This document shows positions 42,817-50,694 of a DNA stretch of 64,000 bases, piece after piece. The translations under genes and the position numbers were made by a program. The notes beneath the pieces were generated by a model that was not told where the DNA came from, did no database searches, and saw nothing but the letters and a program-made list of their open reading frames with translations. This DNA is from an uncultured Tateyamaria sp. (lineage in GTDB: Bacteria; Pseudomonadota; Alphaproteobacteria; Rhodobacterales; Rhodobacteraceae). The DNA lies in the NCBI RefSeq assembly GCF_947496075.1, contig NZ_CANMBJ010000004.1:372001-436000 (forward strand), written 5' to 3'. The stretch's first letter is position 1; every line of letters starts with the position of its first letter.

Positions 42817-45354
42817 TTATGGTGTCTGAGATGCGTGCTGCAACACCGCGTTCACCCGGGTTTGAGACGTTTCTTTTTCCGCCTCTAGACGACACACCCA
42901 AGAATCGTAGTCCTGCAAGGCTTCGGCACGCGCTTGAGTTTCCATGTCGAACAGGATCGCTTCCAGATCCAACTGGCCCAACAGCGACGCCGCGCCCTTT
43001 GCCCTGTGCACTGCCTCAGCCAGCGTGGCCTGATCCGGCATTGTGACCTGCGCGCGCAAGAGGTCGAACAAGTTCGTCATTTCACGGAAAAAGGCGTCCG
43101 CAGTGGATCGCACTTTGTCGGGGCCTAACAGGTCAATCATTTCCGTCAGCGCTTCGGGGTACTGCACACCGTCCAGTCTGGAGGTCGGGCCTGCCGACAC
43201 TTCAGACAACACACTATGAAGGGCGTCCAGCCGAATAGGTTTGGTATGGAACCGGTCCATGCCTGCATCAACGGCCTGCTCGCGGTACTCTTCGCGCCCG
43301 TGGGCCGTCAGGCCGACAATCAAAGTGTTTGCGTTCCTGCCACCGTCAGACCGCAAATGCCGGGTCGCTTCGATACCGTTCATGACAGGCATGCTGATAT
43401 CCATAAAGATGATATCGAACGCGATCGCGTTGGCGCGTTCGATCGCGTCAGCGCCGTTCACGGCCTCCTGCACGGAATGCCCCATCGAATGCAGCATGTC
43501 GCTTAGCACACTGCGATTGATCGAATTGTCTTCCACAATCAGAACCGAACAGACCTTGTGACTGGGCCGATCATCCTCGCCCGTCGCGGGTGCCTTCTCC
43601 GACACCGCTTCGCTGCGTTTCAAGGGCAGAGAAAGAACAAAGGTTGAGCCTTCGCCCGCGACGCTCTTGACCGACACATCGCCCTCCATGGCGCGGGCAA
43701 TGCGGCGTGAAATAGACAGGCCCAGACCATCACCGCGCGCCTGACGTCCCTCGGCAGCGGCATGGGCAAAGAAGTCCTCGAACACCTGTTCGTGTTGATC
43801 GGGCGCAATACCAATGCCTGTGTCGGTGACCGCAAAGCGTAGGGAAGACGTATCAGGCCCGTGGATTCCGGTGACGTCGACCGTGATGCCTCCCTGTTCC
43901 GTGAACTTGATCGCGTTGCCAATCAGATTGGTCAGGATTTGCCGGATGCGCCCTGCATCGGCATTGTACGGCCCACGCATCGCAGGCGCGATGTCGAGCA
44001 TAATCGACAGCCCCTTTTCCCGCGCCAGTGGTTCGAACATGTCGATGACGCCCTGCATCAGAGCGGTAAGCCGGAATTCCTGCAGGTTCAGTTGCAGATT
44101 GCCCGTTTCAATCCGGGTGATGTCCAGCGCTTCATTGACATGCTCCAGCAGTACCTCGCTTGATGAGGTTGCGATGTTGGCATAGCGTGTTTGTTGATCG
44201 TTCAGAGCAGTTGTCTTCAGCAAGTCGAGCACGCCCAGAATACCGTTCAAGGGTGTGCGCATCTCGTGGCTCATTACTGTCAGGAACTGCGACTTCGCCT
44301 TGTCGGTGCGTTCGGCGCGATCCCGGGCATCAATCAGCTTTTGCTCGTTGATCTTTCGTTCGCTGATGTCGCGAATATAGGCGATGAACGTAACGTTATC
44401 TCCGTCCTGCGCAGTCGTGATGTTCAACTCGACGGGAAACTCCTCGCCCGACTTCCGCAAGGCGGCCAGTTCCACCCGCCCGGCATCGACGACCCGCGGC
44501 TGGCCGGTTTTCAGATAACGTCGCATGCCGTTATGATGCGCATCCCGCATACGGTGTGGAATGAAGGTGTCTTCCATTGTCAGGCCGATTATCTCGTCCC
44601 GCTGCCAGCCGAACACACGTTCGGCAGAGCGATTAAATCCGATGATCCGCCCCTCCACATCCGCAGTGACGATGGCATCAAGAGAGGCAGCGACCGTCGA
44701 CGACAGTTGTTTTGAGGACGCTGAAAGCGCTGCATCGCGCCTGGCCGCACGCAGCAACAGCCTGTCCAATACGACCATCAGGGCGGCCATCAGGATGAGA
44801 AGCACAATGGCGACACCGCCAGTCCTGATCAGCTGGCTCGCAAACTGGGCGCGCCGTGCCTCGGACCGTTCCGCCCCCAACCGGATACCCAACAACGCGA
44901 TATCCCGGACAGCGGGTCTCACATCCCGCACGTCACGTTGCAATTGGGCTAAAGCCGCATCATCCAGTGCCCCCGGCGCATCCAGCACGGCAATCGCCTG
45001 TTCTGCAAAGGTATTGATCGGTGCGATCAACGCGCCGGCCTGCTGGCTTTCGCCAAAGATCTCGGCCGACCGGCCCGAGTTGATGATGTTCAGACGGCTC
45101 AACGCAATGTCGATCCGCAATCGCACCTCATCCTCGGGATAGGTTCCTGCAACGACCTGATCCGTCAGCATAGCATCAAGGTTCGCAAACTCCGTGTCTA
45201 TCTGCGAGATGCTCCACTGCGTGTTGTCCCCCGCGGCGCGGGACAGGGCCTGGACCTGTGACACCAGGCTTGTCACCATCACAGCCAACAAAAGAAAGAG
45301 CAGGCAAATGCCTGCTAGAACCGAAAGCCGGTAAAGGTTCAGCTTTTGCGTCAT
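42817..45354 (-). CDS. hybrid histidine kinase with receiver and HPt domains
   Basis: An 845-residue inner-membrane phosphorelay kinase. Membrane helices at about 9-31 and 179-200 enclose a helical periplasmic sensor region of roughly 145 residues. A PAS domain (about 215-335), HisKA with His363 (VMSHEMRTPLNG), HATPase (about 470-590, with DTGIGI and GDGLGLSI), a receiver (about 605-725, Asp in FMDISMPVMNG) and a C-terminal HPt domain (VHRAKGAASLLGQ) follow. The HPt should pass phosphate to a separate regulator, most simply the LuxR-type protein at 46051. It lies 46 bp downstream of a PruR-like secreted protein on the same strand. Confidence 0.93.
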   Translation of the reverse strand: MTQKLNLYRLSVLAGICLLFLLLAVMVTSLVSQVQALSRAAGDNTQWSISQIDTEFANLDAMLTDQVVAGTYPEDEVRLRIDIALSRLNIINSGRSAEIFGESQQAGALIAPINTFAEQAIAVLDAPGALDDAALAQLQRDVRDVRPAVRDIALLGIRLGAERSEARRAQFASQLIRTGGVAIVLLILMAALMVVLDRLLLRAARRDAALSASSKQLSSTVAASLDAIVTADVEGRIIGFNRSAERVFGWQRDEIIGLTMEDTFIPHRMRDAHHNGMRRYLKTGQPRVVDAGRVELAALRKSGEEFPVELNITTAQDGDNVTFIAYIRDISERKINEQKLIDARDRAERTDKAKSQFLTVMSHEMRTPLNGILGVLDLLKTTALNDQQTRYANIATSSSEVLLEHVNEALDITRIETGNLQLNLQEFRLTALMQGVIDMFEPLAREKGLSIMLDIAPAMRGPYNADAGRIRQILTNLIGNAIKFTEQGGITVDVTGIHGPDTSSLRFAVTDTGIGIAPDQHEQVFEDFFAHAAAEGRQARGDGLGLSISRRIARAMEGDVSVKSVAGEGSTFVLSLPLKRSEAVSEKAPATGEDDRPSHKVCSVLIVEDNSINRSVLSDMLHSMGHSVQEAVNGADAIERANAIAFDIIFMDISMPVMNGIEATRHLRSDGGRNANTLIVGLTAHGREEYREQAVDAGMDRFHTKPIRLDALHSVLSEVSAGPTSRLDGVQYPEALTEMIDLLGPDKVRSTADAFFREMTNLFDLLRAQVTMPDQATLAEAVHRAKGAASLLGQLDLEAILFDMETQARAEALQDYDSWVCRLEAEKETSQTRVNAVLQHASQTP

Positions 45355-45400
45355 AAGTGGCCTCGTTTCAGTCGATCCCAGCCTATGCGCTTGGGTGCTG

Positions 45401-45901
45401 TCAATCCACGACCTTGAGACGGTTCAGTTGCCAGATACTGAGCGAATAGATCGTCTCGGTCTGGTACTTGGGGTCCTGGTCGTATGGAAACACGATCCAA
45501 TAGGGCCCCTTATCCCGCACTGACATCACGTTACCATCCATACGAGTGGCGATGATGGGTACGGTGTCCTCAAGCTGGGCCAGCGGCATGGTCACCTTGT
45601 AGTCGTTCAGGGCAACCATCTCGACCGCAGTGCCTTGTGCGCCAACGGACTCCAGCACAGCAGCCAACGGCACACCCGAAAAGGTGACCGCCCCATCGGT
45701 CCAGATCGTGGACGTCGTGAAAGACTGCTGTGGCAAGGCGTCAAGATCGGCAAGCTCGAGTGTGACCGGATCAGACTGCGTGGCATCCGCGGTGATCTGC
45801 AACCCGGTAACGGATTGCGCCATGGCCGACGTGTGCCACCCCAAAAGCAGTACGAAAAAAAAGGTGATGGCCCGTAAGTGGTGACGCTTAACCATTTTCA
45901 T
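45401..45901 (-). CDS. secreted SUOX-fold protein, PruR-like
   Basis: A 166-residue exported protein (signal peptide ending TSAMA at about residue 28). The mature part resembles the oxidoreductase molybdopterin-binding (SUOX) fold, with the C-terminal block VRDKGPYWIVFPYDQDPK followed by SIWQLNRLKV. It has no cysteine, so it cannot hold the molybdenum cofactor as an enzyme. This matches PruR of Agrobacterium tumefaciens, a periplasmic pterin-binding protein that controls a partner regulator and biofilm polysaccharide. It sits immediately upstream of a hybrid kinase with a periplasmic domain, its probable partner. Ligand binding is inferred. Confidence 0.7.
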   Translation of the reverse strand: MKMVKRHHLRAITFFFVLLLGWHTSAMAQSVTGLQITADATQSDPVTLELADLDALPQQSFTTSTIWTDGAVTFSGVPLAAVLESVGAQGTAVEMVALNDYKVTMPLAQLEDTVPIIATRMDGNVMSVRDKGPYWIVFPYDQDPKYQTETIYSLSIWQLNRLKVVD

Positions 45902-45972
45902 TCCTCGATGATCCAGTGCCCTACCCCTAAATACCCGGGACGATCAGGTCATCAGGGCATTGGCATAGGCAC

Positions 45973-45988
45973 CTATACCAAAGTATAG
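45973..45988. promoter_or_regulatory. palindrome CTATAC-CAAA-GTATAG before the LuxR-type regulator
   Basis: A perfect 6 bp inverted repeat with the same CAAA spacer as the site at 42789-42806. It lies 62 bp before the response-regulator start and 71 bp before the divergent PruR-like start, so it could control both and allow autoregulation. Confidence 0.6.
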
Positions 45989-46050
45989 TTTCGTCATGGT
46001 TTGGTCAGGATTTCGGGTGAAAAGTTGCAAGGAGTAAAAGAGTTGCAGAC

Positions 46051-46668
46051 ATGCCCAACATTCTGATTGCTGACGATCACGACCTCGTACGCGACACCAT
46101 CGCCGCGTATCTTGAAACCGTTGATGACTTTCACGTGCAAACGGCAGCCAGCCTGGATGATGCGCTGACCAAGATGCGCGGCTTGGATGCGGTTGATTTG
46201 CTCATACTAGATTACAACATGCCGGGCATGAATGGCCTTGCCGGTCTGGACAAGGCACGGGGACAATTCCCTGCAACCAAGGTCGCGTTGATGTCCGGGG
46301 TCGCCAATCGTGACGTGGCCAATAGCGCGATGGCAAACGGGGCACATGGGTTCATCCCGAAGTCGCTGACGGCTGTGTCCTTGGTCAATGCGATCAAGTT
46401 CATTCTGTCGGGTGAACGATATTTTCCGTTCGATTTCGGCACGGGTGATACGCGCGCAAAGCCATCAGGCGCCTTTGCCACACTGTCGGATCGCGAAATG
46501 GAGACACTGGAACAACTCTGCATTGGGCTGTCAAACAAAGAGATCGCACGCAATCTCGGCGTGCAGGAAGTTACGGTCAAACTGCACGTCAAGAACGTGC
46601 TGGCGAAACTCGGCGTGTCGAACCGAACGCAAGCTGCCCTGCTGGCAAAAGAGCATCAGCTGTTTTGA
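46051..46668 (+). CDS. LuxR/NarL-type response regulator
   Basis: A 205-residue two-domain regulator. The receiver (1-120) has the acidic pair in IADDHD, Asp54 in LILDYNMPGMNG and a Lys in FIPKSL. The C-terminal LuxR helix-turn-helix reads LSDREMETLEQLCIGLSNKE followed by VTVKLHVKNVLAKLGV. GGAGTAAAAG lies upstream of the ATG. It is divergent from the PruR-like gene and has no kinase of its own, so the neighbouring HPt-bearing hybrid kinase is the likely phosphodonor. The palindromes at 45973 and 42789 are candidate binding sites. Confidence 0.92.
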   Translation: MPNILIADDHDLVRDTIAAYLETVDDFHVQTAASLDDALTKMRGLDAVDLLILDYNMPGMNGLAGLDKARGQFPATKVALMSGVANRDVANSAMANGAHGFIPKSLTAVSLVNAIKFILSGERYFPFDFGTGDTRAKPSGAFATLSDREMETLEQLCIGLSNKEIARNLGVQEVTVKLHVKNVLAKLGVSNRTQAALLAKEHQLF

Positions 46669-47168
46669 AACATCCCGCAGAGGATTAGAAAACCAAGCAA
46701 AAAGCGCACTCGACAGCTTGGCGCACTCGCCCAGCAGGGATGCGCAACCGGATCAATCCGATGTTGGCGGGGCTGCACACGCAACGCTGTCGGACAGTAT
46801 TTCATCTACTGCAGAGGCGGACTTGTTCAGTAAAACCGCAGACAATTCATCTACGGGCGTTACACGGTTCACATTGTAAGCCTCAAGCGTCGCAAAATCT
46901 GGGATGCTGTCCCAGTGAAGCGATAATCGGTGATCGTGTACGACATCAGGACAAAGGCGGTCTTGAGCATGGAAACGTGCACGATCCACCATGTCCGGTT
47001 TGGCTGCGCACCAAAAATGCAAACATGACGCCCAGAATCCGGCCAAACCCAAGACATAGTATATTGTGGGTGCGCCAGTTCAGATTTTGCAAAGCGGGCG
47101 GGTCCACAGAATGTCGATGCATCGCCACCACGCTATGTGAAAACTCTAACTGCTGTCTCGCAAAGCTT
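46669..47168. other. 500 bp between LuxR regulator and adenylate cyclase
   Basis: No intact gene is evident on either strand. The only coding-like signal is a possible frameshifted small gene at 46753-46970 on the minus strand, listed separately. No terminator with a T tract was seen. Confidence 0.5.
46753..46970 (-). pseudogene. possible frameshifted small ORF
   Basis: From the ATG at 46970 one frame gives MLKTAFVLMSYTITDYRFTG and then turns into arginine-rich, stop-bound sequence. The adjacent frame continues plausibly (SIPDFATLEAYNV, then a region ending SVACAAPPTSD) to a stop at 46753. A single base change near 46905 would join them into a protein of about 72 residues. It may be a decayed gene, a sequencing error or chance; no ribosome binding site is clear. 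Confidence 0.3.
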
Positions 47169-48191
47169 TCAGTCGTTGTCGGAAAGCCGCCAGATATCTT
47201 GCTCTCCAAATCCACGGATGGATCTGGCGCCCACGTTCTCAATGTCGAACTGATCCTTGATCGTATGCGCCACTGCGTCTTGCACTGTAATCTGCATGGG
47301 CTCTGAAAACTCCTGCAGACGCGAGGCAAGGTTCACCGCAGGGCCAAAGATGTCATAGACGTACTTTTGAATGCCCACGACCGAGCCAACCACAGAACCC
47401 GTGGAAATGCCGATGCGGCACCGCCACTGGTGTGGATGGCTCAAGTTGCGCCGCATCAGGTACCGCACAAACCGGATGGCCGTGTTGGCAATTGCCTTTG
47501 AGTGATCGGGGGTAGGATCAGGCAAACCCGCGACAGTAATGTAGGCATCACCGATTGTCTTGATGCGCTCACAGCCGAACTGCTCACCAATGCGATCAAA
47601 TGCACTGTAGATGTCGTTCAATTCCGTGACGGTCACACTCGGGTCTTGTGACGCGACCATGTCCGTAAACCCGACAAAGTCGAGCATCAGAACAGAAACG
47701 GGGTCGTACATCTGAGGCGTTACGACACCGAAGGTCTTGTATTCCTCGTAGACAGAGCGGGGCATGATGTTGAGCAATAGCTTTTCCACCTGCTCCTTCT
47801 CCCGTTTGATTTCTCGCGTATTGCGCTCAACCATCATCGAATAGGAATCAATCATCGACTCCAGTTCCTTGATGCGCGTGATGTTCTGGCACACGAGAAC
47901 AAGCATATCGCCCTCGGCCACGGTAAAATCCAAGGCGATGACCAGCGTCCGGCGTTTTTTCTTGAACCGGATTTCCGATGTGTGGCGCCCGGTCCCAATC
48001 AGGTTTTCGGACATCGCTTGGACATCAAGTTCCGGGAAAAGCTGTTGCAACTGGGTGGGTTGATTTTCGCCACCAAACCATTCGTCAAACGTATCGTTGC
48101 AGAATCCGAATTGGAGGGTTTTGCGATCCAAAAGTGCAACACCTACCCCAATTGCGCGAAGCAGTTGTTCGTTTATCGCTTCAATGGTCAT
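47169..48191 (-). CDS. class III adenylate cyclase with PAS-like N-terminus
   Basis: A 340-residue cytosolic cyclase. Residues about 1-105 form a PAS-like sensor domain similar to the H-NOX-associated type, about 106-145 a coiled-coil linker, and about 160-335 the catalytic domain. Metal ligands are Asp171 (LMLDFVGFTDM) and Asp215 (TIGDAY). The purine-selecting residues are Lys211 and Asp280, the adenylate rather than guanylate cyclase pair. Asn287 and Arg291 complete the active site. It begins 3 bp after a truncated hemoglobin gene, suggesting that oxygen or nitric oxide controls cAMP. Confidence 0.88.
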   Translation of the reverse strand: MTIEAINEQLLRAIGVGVALLDRKTLQFGFCNDTFDEWFGGENQPTQLQQLFPELDVQAMSENLIGTGRHTSEIRFKKKRRTLVIALDFTVAEGDMLVLVCQNITRIKELESMIDSYSMMVERNTREIKREKEQVEKLLLNIMPRSVYEEYKTFGVVTPQMYDPVSVLMLDFVGFTDMVASQDPSVTVTELNDIYSAFDRIGEQFGCERIKTIGDAYITVAGLPDPTPDHSKAIANTAIRFVRYLMRRNLSHPHQWRCRIGISTGSVVGSVVGIQKYVYDIFGPAVNLASRLQEFSEPMQITVQDAVAHTIKDQFDIENVGARSIRGFGEQDIWRLSDND

Positions 48192-48194
48192 GGA

Positions 48195-48554
48195 TCACCT
48201 AACAATCAAAGGGCGGCGTTTGCCGAATTCCGCCACGACGGTTTCGACATCGTCACTTGCCATTCCGTGCCCGAGCAGTGTTTCACGCAGCAGCGTTTCA
48301 AGCTCGTCGAAATGGGCATCGGTGATGTCCAGATGCGCGTGTAATTGTTGCAGTTGTTTGTCTGTATAGGCCGCAGGGCCACCCAGCAGGGACGCGATAA
48401 ACTTGGTCTGGTGATCCACGATCCGAGACATATCGACGTCGTCGAAAAACGGGCCAATTTCGTCGTTGTCCAGAAGGCTGTCATAGAAGGAAAGCACGAT
48501 TTTGCTGACCTGTGAAAACCCTCCGTACGACTCGTACAGCGTGCGTTCAGCCAT
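48195..48554 (-). CDS. group 1 truncated hemoglobin
   Basis: A 119-residue globin of group 1 (TrHbN) type. Visible features are the N-terminal LYESYGGFSQVSKIVLSFYD with the B10 Tyr, the HQTKFIASLLGGPAAYTDKQ segment, and the proximal His in LHAHLDITDAHFDEL. It should bind heme and then O2 or NO in the cytoplasm. AAAGGA precedes the ATG at 48554, so the longer frame to 48605 is not used. The stop lies 3 bp before the adenylate cyclase ATG, a strong sign of a common transcript. Confidence 0.88.
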   Translation of the reverse strand: MAERTLYESYGGFSQVSKIVLSFYDSLLDNDEIGPFFDDVDMSRIVDHQTKFIASLLGGPAAYTDKQLQQLHAHLDITDAHFDELETLLRETLLGHGMASDDVETVVAEFGKRRPLIVR

Positions 48555-48660
48555 CGTAAAATCCTTTCGCGCAAAGAAATGTCGAAAATACTCATCCTCA
48601 AACAAAGATGACTAATTCTCGTTTGGCAAGTTAACCAAGGTCCAAGCCGATCCTGGGTGG

Positions 48661-48690
48661 AAGCCCCCCGACAGAACCACTCGGGGGGCT
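48661..48690. terminator. strong hairpin between methyltransferase and globin genes
   Basis: AGCCCCCCGA and TCGGGGGGCT form a perfect 10 bp GC-rich stem around a nine-base loop, 20 bp downstream of the methyltransferase stop. The T run is very short on both strands. It probably separates the methyltransferase transcript from the globin-cyclase unit. Confidence 0.6.
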
Positions 48691-48710
48691 TTGGCCGCTT
48701 TATCAATGAC

Positions 48711-49541
48711 TTAATGACGTTCCAGAACCACCTCGGCATATTCTGAAGAGACGCACAGCGCGTCGCCGGTCGAGATGTCGAATTTGTCGATAAGTGCCAC
48801 GATGTCCGCCCGTAGGGCTGTCTGGCCTTCTGAATCCAGCGCTTCAAACGCCTTTTGCATCGGGCCATAGAACATTCGAAAGTAGTCGATGAAATGCGCG
48901 GCAGAGCGGTAGCGGAACAAGAAGTTCTTGCACTGGAACGAAGATACCTCGCACGAGGTGCCAAAGGTTTGGGCAAGCCAATCCCGACTGCCCCACAACG
49001 CGGGTGATTTGACGCCGGCAGGCGGCGGCACATGATGTCCGATCGTCTTGAACAGCTGTCCGATGAAGCTGTCAGGCGTCCAGTTGGCCATCCCGATCTT
49101 TCCACCCATCTTGACCACCCGCTGAAGCTCTGCGGCGGATTGCTGTTGGTTTGGTGCGAACATCACCCCGAAGGTGGATGCGACTGCATCAAAGGACTGA
49201 TCCTCGAACGGCAAATTCTCTGCATCGGCGACCTTGTAGTTGACAAACAGGCCCTCCGCTTTTGCACGCGCGCCGCTCGCATCCAGAAGCTCGGGCACAT
49301 AATCCGTCGAAGTGACGTTGCAAAAACGGCGTGCAAAGGCCAGCGTTGCATTGCCATTGCCGGCAGCCACGTCCAGAACGGTCGCGTCCGCATCCATGTC
49401 CATTGTTTCGGCAAGCTCCTCACCGGTGATTTGCAGGGTTACGCCAACCTTGCTGTAATCTCCCGATCCCCAAGCCACATTTTGCTTGGCCTTGATCGCG
49501 GTGTAGTCCGTTGCGGTATCGATCATCACTTGAGTGCCCAT
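48711..49541 (-). CDS. class I SAM-dependent methyltransferase
   Basis: A 276-residue methyltransferase of the UbiE/Methyltransf_11 kind. Motif I is VLDVAAGNGNATLAF (about 51-65), the acidic loop TSTDYVPE follows, and the ENLPFEDQSFDAVASTFGVM stretch (about 104-123) is typical. AAAGGAGACG precedes the ATG at 49541. The substrate is unknown. It follows an alpha/beta hydrolase on the same strand by 66 bp and ends in a hairpin. Confidence 0.82.
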   Translation of the reverse strand: MGTQVMIDTATDYTAIKAKQNVAWGSGDYSKVGVTLQITGEELAETMDMDADATVLDVAAGNGNATLAFARRFCNVTSTDYVPELLDASGARAKAEGLFVNYKVADAENLPFEDQSFDAVASTFGVMFAPNQQQSAAELQRVVKMGGKIGMANWTPDSFIGQLFKTIGHHVPPPAGVKSPALWGSRDWLAQTFGTSCEVSSFQCKNFLFRYRSAAHFIDYFRMFYGPMQKAFEALDSEGQTALRADIVALIDKFDISTGDALCVSSEYAEVVLERH

Positions 49542-49607
49542 CGTTCGTCTCCTTTGGGTGTTGAGCTGGCCATCCACCAGCAGTTTCATTCGGTCGTTGG
49601 GTTTGCG

Positions 49608-50447
49608 TCATGCAGCCACTTGGCTTGGCCACCTGCACGGCGCAGCGGGCCGTTCAACGCTCGCGACATGTTCGAGAATTCTTGAATTGACCCATTCTGG
49701 CTGGAAGATGGGCGCCATGTGTCCAAGTTCCGGCAGCAGTGCGATACGCGCCTTCGGCAATGCCTTTGCAATGGCAACAGACACGTGCTGTGTGACGTCA
49801 GGCGAATCCAAACCTGTCATGACCAGGGCCGGTATCGACAGGTTGGACAAATCGGAAAGCGTCCAGGTTTCTGCGAACCCATGAGCAAAATCCGTCATGA
49901 TCGAACAGATCATTCCAGCGAACCGTTGCTGGGCAACATCGGGCAGACCCGCCCAGAAGCCATCGCCATTCCAGAAGTCCAGGAAGTGCTGCATTCCCGC
50001 TGGCACGTCGTCTTCCAACGCGGCGATATTCACCTGTGCTGAGATGCTCTGGATCTGCGCAAACAGGCGTTGCTCCACAACGTTGCTGCCTTTCAAAAAA
50101 TGGAACGCCGCCGGTTCATAAAGCGTCAGGCTCTTCACGAGATCCGGGCGCATCAAGGCGACCTTGATTGCAATGCCGCCCCCATTTGAGTGGCCAACCA
50201 AGTGCACCGGCCCTCCGATTTCTTCGATGGCCGAGATGACTGGAGTGGCAGAAAATGCGCCGCCCTTCTGAGAGAAATCTCCGACCAAGGGCGCGCGACC
50301 GTAACCGGGAAGGTCAAACGCATGCACGTTGAACCGATCTTTCAGGTCATCTGCGAGCCGGCGCCATTGGCTGCTGCTTGAAGCTGAGGAATGCAAGGCG
50401 ACCACGGCGGCATTGCCTTGATCAATTGGCTGATATGAAAATGTCAT
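49608..50447 (-). CDS. alpha/beta hydrolase
   Basis: A 279-residue cytoplasmic alpha/beta hydrolase. It shows the nucleophile elbow VHLVGHSNGGGIAIK (about 90-104), an Asp in MTGLDSPD and a His in LPELGHMAPIF. HSSASSSSQWR near the N-terminus replaces the more usual HG oxyanion motif. An esterase, hydrolase or acyltransferase-like activity is possible; the substrate is unknown. Its promoter region is shared with the divergent PAS kinase and contains TGTTTCA repeats. Confidence 0.78.
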   Translation of the reverse strand: MTFSYQPIDQGNAAVVALHSSASSSSQWRRLADDLKDRFNVHAFDLPGYGRAPLVGDFSQKGGAFSATPVISAIEEIGGPVHLVGHSNGGGIAIKVALMRPDLVKSLTLYEPAAFHFLKGSNVVEQRLFAQIQSISAQVNIAALEDDVPAGMQHFLDFWNGDGFWAGLPDVAQQRFAGMICSIMTDFAHGFAETWTLSDLSNLSIPALVMTGLDSPDVTQHVSVAIAKALPKARIALLPELGHMAPIFQPEWVNSRILEHVASVERPAAPCRWPSQVAA

Positions 50448-50494
50448 TGTTCTGATCCAAATGCGTTGTCGATGGACAGCATCTGGTGGTCGTA

Positions 50495-50673
50495 TGTTTC
50501 AGTGCGATGTCTGAATGGGTGGTGCCGTGTTTCATTTGTTGCATAGCGGAGTTTGCGCGCCAGACGGCTACCGGCCCATTAAACATGGGGTTTTCGGCGC
50601 GCGTCTGGCTTGGCGCAGCAGCTTGTGAAACAATTGAAACACAAGACGCGAAATCTGAAATGGCATTGAAACA
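50495..50673. promoter_or_regulatory. cluster of five TGTTTCA/TGAAACA elements
   Basis: In the 247 bp between the divergent hydrolase and PAS kinase genes, TGTTTCA occurs at 50495-50501 and 50528-50534, and TGAAACA at 50626-50632, 50635-50641 and 50667-50673. The outer spacings are 33 and 32 bp, about three helical turns. This resembles a multi-site operator for an unidentified regulator. Confidence 0.45.
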
Positions 50674-50694
50674 CTGCTGTCTTAGACAACAGGG

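Noticed and set aside
45401-45901. Catalytic molybdenum oxidoreductase (sulfite oxidase type)
   Set aside because: The protein lacks any cysteine to bind the molybdenum cofactor and is far shorter than the enzymes.
46740-47306. 188-residue plus-strand frame in the 500 bp gap
   Set aside because: It has no recognisable domain, an unlikely composition, and runs into the 3' end of the adenylate cyclase gene.
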